A stretch of 15,752 nucleotides of DNA from an uncultured Archangium sp. (GTDB lineage: Bacteria; Myxococcota; Myxococcia; Myxococcales; Myxococcaceae), in contig CAMLFP010000093.1 of the NCBI GenBank assembly GCA_946479335.1, positions 1 to 15,752 of the forward strand, in the 5' to 3' direction. The notes under the pieces were generated by a model. That model saw only the letters and a list, made by a program, of their open reading frames with translations. It made no database searches and was not told the DNA's origin. The translations under genes and the position numbers were made by a program. This document shows, piece after piece, positions 1-6,220 of this stretch (position 1 is its first letter; every line of letters starts with the position of its first letter).

Positions 1-1098
1 TCAGGGCGCTGGCTTCAACCACGGCAACGGGTCGACCGCCTGCCCCGCCTTGCGGATCTCGAAGTACAGGTACGGGCCCTTGAGGCTGCCGGTGTCGCCG
101 ACCTGACCGATGAGTTCGCCCTCGTGCACCTGCGCGCCGGGCTGCACCTGCGCGTTCGCCAGGTGCGCGTACAGCGAATGGTAGTTGGTGCCGTGGTCGA
201 TGATGACGAGGTTGCCGTAGCCCTTGAGCCACGCCGAATAGACGACGGTGCCGTCGCCGACGGCGTGCACCTCGGCGCCCTCGGCGGCGCGCAGATCGAT
301 GCCCTTCTGCACCGTCACGGTGTTGAAGCGCGGGTTCACCACGCGGCCAAAGCCGACCTCCACCAGCCCCGCGGTGGGGAACGGGAGCTGCCCGCGTCGC
401 GCGCGAAAGCCCGACGCGTTCGCCGAGCTCTGCATGTCGCCCACCATCGCCGCGAGGTCGGCCTCGGTCTGTTCGAGCTCGGCGATGACGCGGCTCATGC
501 GGTTCTGCTCGGCGGTGACCGACGAGAGCAGGTCGCGAAAGCGAGACAACCGCGCGGCGCTGACGGCCTGCTCGGTGCGCAGCGCGCGCAGGTAGCGGCG
601 ACCGGCCGCCTCGAGGTGCTCCAACCGGCGCGTGCGGCGGCGCTGCCACTCCGAGAGCTGCGCGAGTTCCTCGAGCGCGCGCGCGTCGGCGGCGACGAGT
701 GACTGCAGGCCCCGCTGCCGCTTGAGGATCGACGCGAAGTCACCCACCGCGAGCATGTTGCCCAGCGAGTCCTGCTTCTGGAGCCGGTAGAGCATCAACA
801 ACCGCGGCTTCAACTTCTGCTGCTGCGCGCGCACCGCGTCTTGCGCGGCCTCGGCTTCGTCTTCTGCCGCGGCGACCTGCTTCGCGACCTGCGTGACGGT
901 GCGCTCCAGGGTCTTGGTGCGCTCGGCCGACTCGCGCGCGAGGCGCTCCAGCGTGTCGAGCAGCACCAGCAGGTCCTTCTTCTCGTCGCCGATGGCGTCG
1001 AACGCCGACTTCTCGGCGGCGAGCCGCTTGTCGAGCTCCGCGCGCTCATCGTCGACGTCTGACGCGCACAGCATCAGCGCCAGCAGCGCGGCGGTCAT
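1..1098 (-). CDS. envC: EnvC-type murein hydrolase activator (coiled coil plus degenerate LytM/M23 domain)
   Basis: The 365-residue product has a short hydrophobic N-terminus (residues 1-12), a long Ala/Glu/Arg-rich coiled-coil region (about 15-225) and a C-terminal LytM/M23 domain (about 240-362). This is the architecture of EnvC, the periplasmic partner of FtsEX that activates cell-wall amidases at the septum. The LytM metal ligands are lost: the first His of the HxGxD motif is Gln264, and the terminal HxH is Tyr343-Leu-Tyr345, as in the inactive E. coli EnvC domain. The ending GQAVDPLPWL also resembles EnvC. I start at ATG 1098 because it overlaps the ftsX stop in an ATGA; the same frame stays open to 1629 but that part is a shadow of ftsX. 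The N-terminus lacks the positive charges of a good signal peptide, so its export signal is uncertain. The last codon is at the window edge and complete. Confidence 0.88.
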   Translation of the reverse strand: MTAALLALMLCASDVDDERAELDKRLAAEKSAFDAIGDEKKDLLVLLDTLERLARESAERTKTLERTVTQVAKQVAAAEDEAEAAQDAVRAQQQKLKPRLLMLYRLQKQDSLGNMLAVGDFASILKRQRGLQSLVAADARALEELAQLSEWQRRRTRRLEHLEAAGRRYLRALRTEQAVSAARLSRFRDLLSSVTAEQNRMSRVIAELEQTEADLAAMVGDMQSSANASGFRARRGQLPFPTAGLVEVGFGRVVNPRFNTVTVQKGIDLRAAEGAEVHAVGDGTVVYSAWLKGYGNLVIIDHGTNYHSLYAHLANAQVQPGAQVHEGELIGQVGDTGSLKGPYLYFEIRKAGQAVDPLPWLKPAP

Positions 1099-1994
1099 AC
1101 CTTCAAGAACCTCCGCACCGCGATGAAGCTGCCGGTGAGGCCGAGCGCCACGCCAAGCGAGAGCTGCTCCAACCCGAGGCGCGCCCAGTCGACCGAGAAG
1201 CGGCCGCCCAACAACACGAACGACAGCAGCTCGCCCCCGCGGCTCTCGACGTAGCGCAAGCCCGCGAAGACGACGCCGAAGGCGAGCGCCCCGGCCAGCA
1301 CGCCCTGCAGCCCGCCTTCGATGAGGAACGGCATGCGCACGAAGCGGTCGGTGCCGCCCACCAGCTTCTGGATCTCGATCTCCTCGCGGCGCGCGAAGAT
1401 GGCCAATTGCAGCGTCGCGCTGACCACCACCACCGCGGTGAGGAAGACGAGTGCAAAGGCGACGAGGCCGGCGAAGCGCAGCGCGCGGGCGATGACCGAG
1501 AGCCGCTTGAGCGCCGCTTCGCCGTAGTCGACACCCGAGACGAAGGGCAGCGCGCGGGCACGCACCGCGAGGTCTTCGAGCGCCTCCGGGTCGCGCGCCG
1601 CGGGAGGCAGCTTCAGCTCCACGCTCCACGGCAACGGGTTGTCTTCGAGGTCGATGAGGCCGCGCCCTTGTTCACCGAGCGACTCCGCGAGCCGGCCGAG
1701 CGCCGCCGCCGGAGACACGCGGGTGCAGGTGCCACCGGTGCGCGCGACGAGCGCCTTCTCGAGCTCGACCACCTGCGCCTCGGGCGCGTCGGGCACCAGG
1801 TACACGGTGAACTCCACGTCACCGCCGATGGAGCTCAAGAGCGCGTCCAGCTGACCCGACGCGATGCGCGCGAGCCCGAAGCCGATGAGCGACAACGCCA
1901 GCGCCGCGATGGCGATGACGTGCACGAACGGCGAGCGCACCATGCTGCCGATGGCGGTGCGGGCGAAGTAGGTGAAGCGGGCTCCGGTGCTCAA
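1095..1994 (-). CDS. ftsX: Cell division protein FtsX (ABC transporter-like membrane subunit)
   Basis: FtsX is the inner-membrane subunit of FtsEX, which couples ATP hydrolysis by FtsE to activation of septal peptidoglycan hydrolases. From a TTG at 1994 the product is 299 residues, the usual family length. It has a first membrane helix at about 23-45, a large periplasmic domain (about 46-170), and three further helices at about 171-200, 224-248 and 275-296. The segment RREEIEIQKLVGGTD (about 202-216) after helix 2 is the family hallmark. The open frame extends to 2093, but the upstream 33 codons are Arg-rich and would run through a hairpin at 2055-2083, so I prefer TTG 1994, with GGTGAG 12 bases ahead. 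That start is uncertain. The stop overlaps the EnvC-like start by 4 bases, implying translational coupling. Its ATPase partner ftsE is not adjacent but at 6221-6919. Confidence 0.9.
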   Translation of the reverse strand: MSTGARFTYFARTAIGSMVRSPFVHVIAIAALALSLIGFGLARIASGQLDALLSSIGGDVEFTVYLVPDAPEAQVVELEKALVARTGGTCTRVSPAAALGRLAESLGEQGRGLIDLEDNPLPWSVELKLPPAARDPEALEDLAVRARALPFVSGVDYGEAALKRLSVIARALRFAGLVAFALVFLTAVVVVSATLQLAIFARREEIEIQKLVGGTDRFVRMPFLIEGGLQGVLAGALAFGVVFAGLRYVESRGGELLSFVLLGGRFSVDWARLGLEQLSLGVALGLTGSFIAVRRFLKV

Positions 1995-2054
1995 CGGGCG
2001 CGAAGTCTCACCCGGTTTCGGCCTTCGCGCGAGCTTGCGCGCACGACGTGAGAA

Positions 2055-2083
2055 CGCCCGGCCGCGGAGCGCGCAGCCGGGCG
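2055..2083 (-). terminator. GC-rich stem-loop downstream of the cysteine-module lipoprotein gene
   Basis: Arms CGCCCGGC (2055-2062) and GCCGGGCG (2076-2083) are perfect 8-bp complements around a 13-base loop. It lies between the stop of the gene ending at 2106 and the start of ftsX. No long T tract follows on the minus strand, so a terminator or attenuator role is inferred only from position and stem strength. Confidence 0.4.
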
Positions 2084-2105
2084 CATGACCCACCCGTCGT
2101 TCGAC

Positions 2106-3272
2106 TTACGGCGACGGAGGCGCGCCACCACCGCCGCACCCGGCGCTCGGCGGCTCGCTGCGGGTCTGGCAGAGCTGCGTCGCAGGGCACGGCGCGCAGC
2201 CGCCGCCGTCGACGTTCTCGATGCACACCATCGCGCACGCGAGCTCCACCAGCTCGCAGCGCGCGTCCGTCGTGCAGGTCGCGACGTCGAGCGCCGCGCA
2301 GGGGTCGGGCTGCGACACCGTCACGCAGCTCGCCACCAGCGCGCAGTCACACGCCGCACCTTCGGGGCAGCCGCAGTCGCTCTCCAGCAGCCCGCAGCCC
2401 GGCACGTTGGTGCATTCGTCGGCCGCGTACTGCGAGCACGGGTCCTGACGCGGCTGGCACGACGGCTCGATGGCGGGGCAGTCACACAGCGCGCCGGGCG
2501 TGCAGGCGCAGGTGTCTCGCGCGACGAACTCACACTCCGGGTGCGCGTCGCACTGGTCGGGCGTCAGGCCGTAGCAGCTCGAAGGCGGCGTCTCGCGCGG
2601 CTGGCACGAGGGCTCGACGACGGGGCAATCGCAGGGCGCGGTGATGCAGGCGCACGTCTCACGCGCGACGAATTCGCACTCGTCGTGCTGGTCGCACTCG
2701 TCAGGCGTCAGGCCGTAGCAGCTCGTAGGCGGCGTCTGACGCGGCTGGCACGAGGGCTCGACGACGGGGCAATCGCAGGGCGCGGTGATGCAGGCGCACG
2801 TCTCACGCGCGACGAACTCGCACTCGGGGTGCGCGTCACACGCGTCGGGCGTCAGGCCGTAACAGCTGACCGGCGTGGTCTCGCGCGTACGACACGACGA
2901 CGGCGGCGCGTCGCAGGGGAGACAGCCGCCGTGCCCATCATCGAGGCAGATGGCCGGGCACGCGTACGCGATGAACTCGCAGCGCGCGTCGGCTTCGCAC
3001 GCTTGCTGGTCGAGCGACTCGCACGACGCCGGGCGCGCCACGCAGCGGAAGTCCTGCGCGCAGGGCGACCCACAGTTTCCCGAACCGTCGTCGACGCACA
3101 GCGCGATGCAGGCGAGTTCCTCGACCTGGCACACGGTCGACTCTTCGCACTCGGTGCGCGAGAGGCCATCGCACGACAGCACCGGTTCCCGGGCGCCCTT
3201 CGGACCACCCAGACCATTCCCACACCCGGCGACGAACACTCCCAACGCGAGCCACGCAATTCTCAAGGTCAT
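2106..3272 (-). CDS. Cysteine-rich lipoprotein made of seven tandem eight-cysteine modules
   Basis: I do not recognise a named family. From ATG 3272 the product has 388 residues with a lipoprotein signal (hydrophobic 3-13, lipobox VAGC, lipid Cys17), so it is probably membrane-anchored and exported. The rest is seven tandem modules of about 46-53 residues (about residues 33-375), each with exactly eight cysteines. All share C-x7-C-x5-C-x6/7-C. Modules 1, 2 and 7 then continue C-x3-C with a Gly/Asp-rich loop, while modules 3-6 continue C-x-C and a second C-x-C. One more Cys lies in the Gly/Pro tail. The even count suggests four disulfides per module. Modules 3-5 are nearly identical. A TTG at 3293 in the same frame is possible, but the ATG gives a normal signal peptide. 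It is divergent from the DUF2807-like gene at 3402. A surface binding or structural role is only a guess. Confidence 0.8.
   Translation of the reverse strand: MTLRIAWLALGVFVAGCGNGLGGPKGAREPVLSCDGLSRTECEESTVCQVEELACIALCVDDGSGNCGSPCAQDFRCVARPASCESLDQQACEADARCEFIAYACPAICLDDGHGGCLPCDAPPSSCRTRETTPVSCYGLTPDACDAHPECEFVARETCACITAPCDCPVVEPSCQPRQTPPTSCYGLTPDECDQHDECEFVARETCACITAPCDCPVVEPSCQPRETPPSSCYGLTPDQCDAHPECEFVARDTCACTPGALCDCPAIEPSCQPRQDPCSQYAADECTNVPGCGLLESDCGCPEGAACDCALVASCVTVSQPDPCAALDVATCTTDARCELVELACAMVCIENVDGGGCAPCPATQLCQTRSEPPSAGCGGGGAPPSP
2442..2867 (-). repeat. Three in-frame tandem copies of a ~144-bp coding repeat
   Basis: Modules 3, 4 and 5 of the cysteine-rich lipoprotein are tandem DNA repeats (about 2724-2867, 2580-2723, 2442-2579). 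A 72-base stretch is identical between 2601-2672 and 2745-2816, exactly 144 bases apart. The third copy is more diverged and is offset by 147 bases because of one extra codon. The encoded repeat begins SCYGLTPD and ends SCQPR. Base-level identity points to recent duplication or gene conversion. Confidence 0.9.
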
Positions 3273-3344
3273 GCGCAAGGCCCAGAGCAGCAATCAGGCC
3301 AGCGACCGCGCGCCACGTTTTCGCGGAGTTGCGCCGGTGGACGT

Positions 3345-3358
3345 CACAGAAATCTGTG
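3345..3358. promoter_or_regulatory. Perfect 6-2-6 palindrome, possible operator
   Basis: CACAGA-AA-TCTGTG is a perfect inverted repeat in the 129-base region between two divergently transcribed lipoprotein genes (starts at 3272 and 3402). Its form fits a dimeric regulator site, but no motif I recognise with certainty. Confidence 0.35.
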
Positions 3359-3382
3359 GGCGCGTTTGATCATCTCCGAGGG

Positions 3383-3396
3383 GTTCGACATCGAAC
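3383..3396. promoter_or_regulatory. Second perfect 6-2-6 palindrome just before a start codon
   Basis: GTTCGA-CA-TCGAAC is a perfect inverted repeat ending 5 bases before the ATG at 3402. It lies between a GAGGGG (3378-3383), which is too far from the ATG for a normal ribosome site, and the ATG. It could be an operator, or an mRNA hairpin that shortens the distance from GAGGGG to the start codon. Both readings are inference. Confidence 0.35.
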
Positions 3397-3401
3397 ACGG
3401 C

Positions 3402-4022
3402 ATGACGCGCCTCCTGCCCGCCCTGCTCTTGTTGTCTGGCTGCTACCACTCGGTCGATGCCGGGCCGGAGGTCTCCGACACCCGCTCGCTGAGCAGCTTC
3501 TCGAAGCTGCGCGTGCAGGACGGCCTCACCGTGCACTTCGCGCCGGGTTCGGTGAACGAGGTGGAGATCGCCACGCAGCAGAAGGTGCTCGAGAACCTGC
3601 TGACCGAGGTGAAAGACGGCACGTTGACGGTGCGCCTCAAGCCCGGCGTGCGCGTCTCGTCGCTCGAGTGGACCGACGTGAACGTCACCGGTACCGACGT
3701 GCACGAGCTGAACGCGTCGGAGAGCAGCGGCATCGTCGCCACCGGCCTCGACCGTGATGCGCTGACGCTCGCGGCGAGCGGTGGCTCGCGCATCGAGTGC
3801 ACCGGCACCGTGAACGCGCTTCACCTCGAGGCCAGCGGCGGTTCGATGGTGACCGCGACCGCGCAGCGCGCCGACCTCGACGTCAGCGGCGGCTCGCAGA
3901 TCTCCATCACCGCCGACTTCATCAGCGGAGCGGCGAGCGGCGGCTCCACCATCACCGCGAACGCCGACGCCGACCTCACCGGGCTCATCGTCAGCGGCGG
4001 CTCGCAGGTGACTAACAACTGA
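3402..4022 (+). CDS. DUF2807-like (head GIN domain type) lipoprotein
   Basis: The 206-residue product has a lipoprotein signal (LLLLSGC, lipid Cys14). The mature part resembles the DUF2807 putative auto-transporter adhesin family, typically surface beta-solenoid domains of unknown ligand. The opening segment (about residues 28-60: a Phe-Ser-Lys-Leu strand followed by Val-rich strands) fits. The C-terminal half carries SGGS at 126, 145, 162, 179 and 198, a 17-19 residue period as expected for turns of a parallel beta-coil. A degenerate copy (SESSG) lies near 106. I start at ATG 3402, which gives the signal peptide; the frame is open much further upstream but only as a shadow of the opposite-strand gene. 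It is the only plus-strand gene in the first 13.7 kb. Its stop overlaps the 3' end of the convergent gene by 11 bases. Specific function is unknown. Confidence 0.8.
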   Translation: MTRLLPALLLLSGCYHSVDAGPEVSDTRSLSSFSKLRVQDGLTVHFAPGSVNEVEIATQQKVLENLLTEVKDGTLTVRLKPGVRVSSLEWTDVNVTGTDVHELNASESSGIVATGLDRDALTLAASGGSRIECTGTVNALHLEASGGSMVTATAQRADLDVSGGSQISITADFISGAASGGSTITANADADLTGLIVSGGSQVTNN

Positions 4023-4467
4023 GCGACGCGCAGCTCCACGCGCCGTCGACGCACGCTGGCGCCACACAGCAATCACCGGGCTCGCCCCAACAGGTGCCGC
4101 TCGCGCAGTCGGAGGTCTTCATCAGCCCCGTCGCGCACTGCCACGCACCGTTGACGCACGAGGGGCCCGTCACTGCGTCGGTGCCGCAGAAGTCGACGCA
4201 GTTGAAGGTCTGCGCTTCGCCGGCACACGCGCAGATCTCACCGACGTCACAGACCTGCGCACCATCGACGCAGCGCGCGCCGGTCACGCGCTGACCATTC
4301 GCACAGCAGTCGACGCCGAACGGCGCATCCACGCACGCGTGCCCGCCCGCATCGGGCACGGGAGGCCTCAGCACGCCGCCGTCGCTCCGCAGCGACACCG
4401 GCGCCACCAGGCCCGCGCGACCACAGCCCGCCAGCACGACGACACAGAGCACGCGCGTCAGCCGCAC
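4012..4467 (-). CDS. Small cysteine-rich lipoprotein with C-V-(D/N)-G-A repeats
   Basis: From GTG 4467 the product is 151 residues with a lipoprotein signal (lipobox LAGC, lipid Cys15). A short linker containing PDAG is followed by a cysteine-rich region with about 18 Cys. The motif C-V-(D/N)-G-A-x-x-C recurs at about residues 66, 104 and 139, a 35-38 residue period, so this is probably a small disulfide-rich repeat protein. I do not recognise the family. The GTG start overlaps the upstream lipoprotein stop (4458-4460) by 10 bases, and GGGG lies about 9 bases ahead, which supports it. The longer open frame to 4746 starts with Arg-rich shadow sequence of the upstream gene. The 3' end overlaps the convergent plus-strand gene by 11 bases. 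Function unknown; many exported myxobacterial lipoproteins look like this. Confidence 0.7.
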   Translation of the reverse strand: MRLTRVLCVVVLAGCGRAGLVAPVSLRSDGGVLRPPVPDAGGHACVDAPFGVDCCANGQRVTGARCVDGAQVCDVGEICACAGEAQTFNCVDFCGTDAVTGPSCVNGAWQCATGLMKTSDCASGTCWGEPGDCCVAPACVDGAWSCASLSC

Positions 4468-5006
4468 TGGCGTGACCCCGGGCACAGCGTGATCTCCAGC
4501 GGCCCGTGCACCTCGGAGGACTGGGGGAACGTGAGATCGACGCGACCGCGCGCCCCACCTCCGTCGGTCGATTCGATGGTCAGCGACCCCGACTCGACGA
4601 TGTTCGCGACCACGCCGCACTCGCACGCGGTGCCGTCGTCCTGGAAGCCGGGCGACAACGTGTAGCTGCCCGGTTGCAGCGCGTCGGTCCACACGTCGAT
4701 CAGCAAGCCTTCGCTCGACGGCACGGGACAATCGAGCGGCTCCCACGAGAGGTACAGGTGCACCGCGGCGCCGTCGTTCGGCGCGCAGTCGGGCACGCCG
4801 ACCGCGTACATCTGGTGCTCCACGGTGCCCGCGTCGCCGGTCGGCACGAAGCCTCCACCGGTTGCGGAGCCGCCACCCGTCGCCGTGCCGCCACCGGTCG
4901 CGGAGCCACCGCCACTCCCTGCGTCGAACTCCGCGCCTGATTCATCGACCGGCACGAAGCAGACGCAGCCAGACACCGACAACAACAAGACCACCATCAA
5001 GCGCAT
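4458..5006 (-). CDS. Hypothetical lipoprotein with Gly/Thr/Ala low-complexity linker
   Basis: The 182-residue product starts with a lipoprotein signal (MRLMVVLLLSVSGC, lipid Cys14). Residues about 30-53 form a repetitive tether in which A-T-G-G-G recurs, a tether style common in myxobacterial lipoproteins. The remaining roughly 125 residues form a globular domain with beta-rich character (residues about 60-180), three Cys in the middle and two near the end, and no motif I can assign. GGAG directly abuts the first ATG. A second ATG (4997) is better spaced, but would remove the charged start of the signal peptide, so I keep 5006. It is translationally coupled to the cysteine-rich lipoprotein gene downstream, which suggests that the two act together at the cell surface. 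Confidence 0.7.
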   Translation of the reverse strand: MRLMVVLLLSVSGCVCFVPVDESGAEFDAGSGGGSATGGGTATGGGSATGGGFVPTGDAGTVEHQMYAVGVPDCAPNDGAAVHLYLSWEPLDCPVPSSEGLLIDVWTDALQPGSYTLSPGFQDDGTACECGVVANIVESGSLTIESTDGGGARGRVDLTFPQSSEVHGPLEITLCPGSRQCG

Positions 5007-5068
5007 GCTCCGCGCGTGAGCACGCCGTGTGCCGATGCGCGCCGCGCCGTTTTCGGGCGCTTACGAGC

Positions 5069-5099
5069 GAGGCCCTCTCAGAAATCCACCGAGGGCCTC
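5069..5099 (-). terminator. 9-bp stem-loop at the stop of the small membrane protein gene
   Basis: GAGGCCCTC (5069-5077) and GAGGGCCTC (5091-5099) are perfect 9-bp complements with a 13-base loop. The stem begins inside the stop codon of the gene ending at 5098. It probably ends the upstream transcript before the lipoprotein pair. There is no T tract. Confidence 0.5.
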
Positions 5100-5397
5100 A
5101 CGTGCGTGTGACGACGACCGTCTTCCGGCGACGCCAGCGCCGCGCGGTGTGCCCTTCGCCTCCGGTGCCGGCGAACGCGAAGAACCACGCGACGACGCAC
5201 AGCAGCGGGTCGGTGTCCCAGTAGCGGGACGTCGCGAGGATGGCGACGAGCAGGTGCGGCGTCACCACCCAGCCGAGCCAGTGCAACCAGCCGAACGGCC
5301 CTCCCACGAAGAGCAACGTGATGCGCGGGAACACGGCGAGCCCGAAGAGCAGCAACAGCGGGTGCGCGTGCGAACTCCAGAAGTCGGCGTGGTTCAT
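5098..5397 (-). CDS. Small conserved-type integral membrane protein
   Basis: The 99-residue product starts FWSSHAHPLLLLFG (from residue 6), followed by hydrophobic stretches at about 13-32, 38-58 and 66-77, with a basic tail (RRWRRRK). Its pattern of Phe-Pro-Arg, Trp-Leu-Gly-Trp and Ala-Thr-x-x-Tyr-Trp recalls a family of short proteobacterial membrane proteins of unknown function; that recall is from memory and unconfirmed. I start at ATG 5397, because the longer frame to 5475 adds only Arg/Thr-rich sequence without a clear ribosome site, while GGAA sits about 8 bases before this ATG. It is 104 bases after the metallo-hydrolase gene, with a hairpin in the gap, so it may have its own promoter. 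Confidence 0.65.
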   Translation of the reverse strand: MNHADFWSSHAHPLLLLFGLAVFPRITLLFVGGPFGWLHWLGWVVTPHLLVAILATSRYWDTDPLLCVVAWFFAFAGTGGEGHTARRWRRRKTVVVTRT

Positions 5398-5465
5398 GGT
5401 GCATTCCGATGATGCATCACCCAGGCCGCGGGTGCGCGTGCGCGTGTCGAAAACGCGCCGCACGC

Positions 5466-5493
5466 GTTGCGCCACCGCGCGGAGTCGCGCAAC
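5466..5493 (-). terminator. Possible hairpin after the ftsE-metallohydrolase transcript
   Basis: GTTGCGC (5466-5472) and GCGCAAC (5487-5493) are perfect 7-bp complements, with a 14-base loop. They lie 9 bases past the stop at 5502 on the minus strand. No T tract follows, so a terminator role is tentative. Confidence 0.3.
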
Positions 5494-5501
5494 CGCTGCG
5501 C

Positions 5502-6209
5502 TCAGCTCGACCAGGCGCGCAGCACGCGTTCGCGCGCGTTGCCGATGAGCGGCCGGCCGTGCCCCGCCAGCACGTGCTCATACGCCCAGCCCTGCTGATG
5601 AAACGCGTCGAGCGACGCCAACGCCTGCGGGAGGTCCTTCGAGTACGCGTCGTAGGGTTTGACGATGTCCTGCACGATGGTGAGCGGCGGGCGCGCGGTG
5701 AGCAGCGTGTCGCCGGTGAGCAGACACTGCGTGCCCGCGTGCCGGTAGAAGACCGAGCCCTCGGTGTGGCCGGGCACGTGGTGCACCTCGAGGCTGGCGA
5801 TGGCGTCGCCGGCGTCGAGCGCGCGTTCGACCTCCACCCGCGCGGGCCAGCGGTTCTCCACCGCGCACAACGCGCGCTCCAGGAGCGAGCCCTTGCCGCC
5901 CATCGACGCGCGCGGCGCGGCGCCCTCGAGCACCTCCGCGTCGGCGCGGTGCGCGTAGATCTTCACGCCATACTCGCGACGCAGGAACGCGGCGTTGCCC
6001 GCGTGGTCGGAGTGCCGATGCGTCAGCAACACGCCCGTGAGGTCTGCGGGGCCGAAGCCAGTGCGGCGCAGCTCCGCGAGGAGTTGGAAGCGCTCGGTCC
6101 AATGGCCCGTGTCGATGAGCCAACGGTCTCCGGGCCCGCCGTCGAGCAGGTACACGTTCGAGACGAACAGGCTCATGAAGCGATGAAACGGCGGCACGAC
6201 GATTCGCAT
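5502..6209 (-). CDS. Metallo-beta-lactamase-fold hydrolase
   Basis: The 235-residue product has a complete metal site for the family: H64-x-H66-x-D68-H69 (THRHSDHAG), H148 (PGHTEGS), D167 (GDTLL) and H217 (AGHGRP). These enzymes bind two metal ions and hydrolyse varied substrates such as thioesters, lactones and phosphodiesters; the substrate here cannot be told. No signal peptide is seen, so it is probably cytoplasmic. It begins 11 bases after the ftsE stop, so the two are probably co-transcribed, but a division role is not implied by the fold. Length is that of a single-domain glyoxalase II-like member. It is unlike the second hydrolase at 9540, which has a C-terminal extension. Confidence 0.85.
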   Translation of the reverse strand: MRIVVPPFHRFMSLFVSNVYLLDGGPGDRWLIDTGHWTERFQLLAELRRTGFGPADLTGVLLTHRHSDHAGNAAFLRREYGVKIYAHRADAEVLEGAAPRASMGGKGSLLERALCAVENRWPARVEVERALDAGDAIASLEVHHVPGHTEGSVFYRHAGTQCLLTGDTLLTARPPLTIVQDIVKPYDAYSKDLPQALASLDAFHQQGWAYEHVLAGHGRPLIGNARERVLRAWSS

Positions 6210-6220
6210 CGCGCCCCAGT

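Noticed and set aside
1099..1629. Extension of the EnvC-like frame upstream to 1629
   Set aside because: The added residues are Arg/Ala/Gly-rich shadow sequence antiparallel in content to nothing and overlap ftsX completely; the ATGA junction marks the true start.
1995..2093. FtsX starting at 2093
   Set aside because: The extra 33 residues are basic and run through the 2055-2083 hairpin; family length and the first helix fit the 1994 start.
2442..2867. CRISPR-like tandem repeat
   Set aside because: Repeats are 144 bases, directly adjacent, in frame and protein-coding, with no spacers.
2085..3401. Long plus-strand frame before the DUF2807-like gene
   Set aside because: It is the reverse-strand shadow of the cysteine-module lipoprotein, and its translation is Arg/Ala-rich low complexity.
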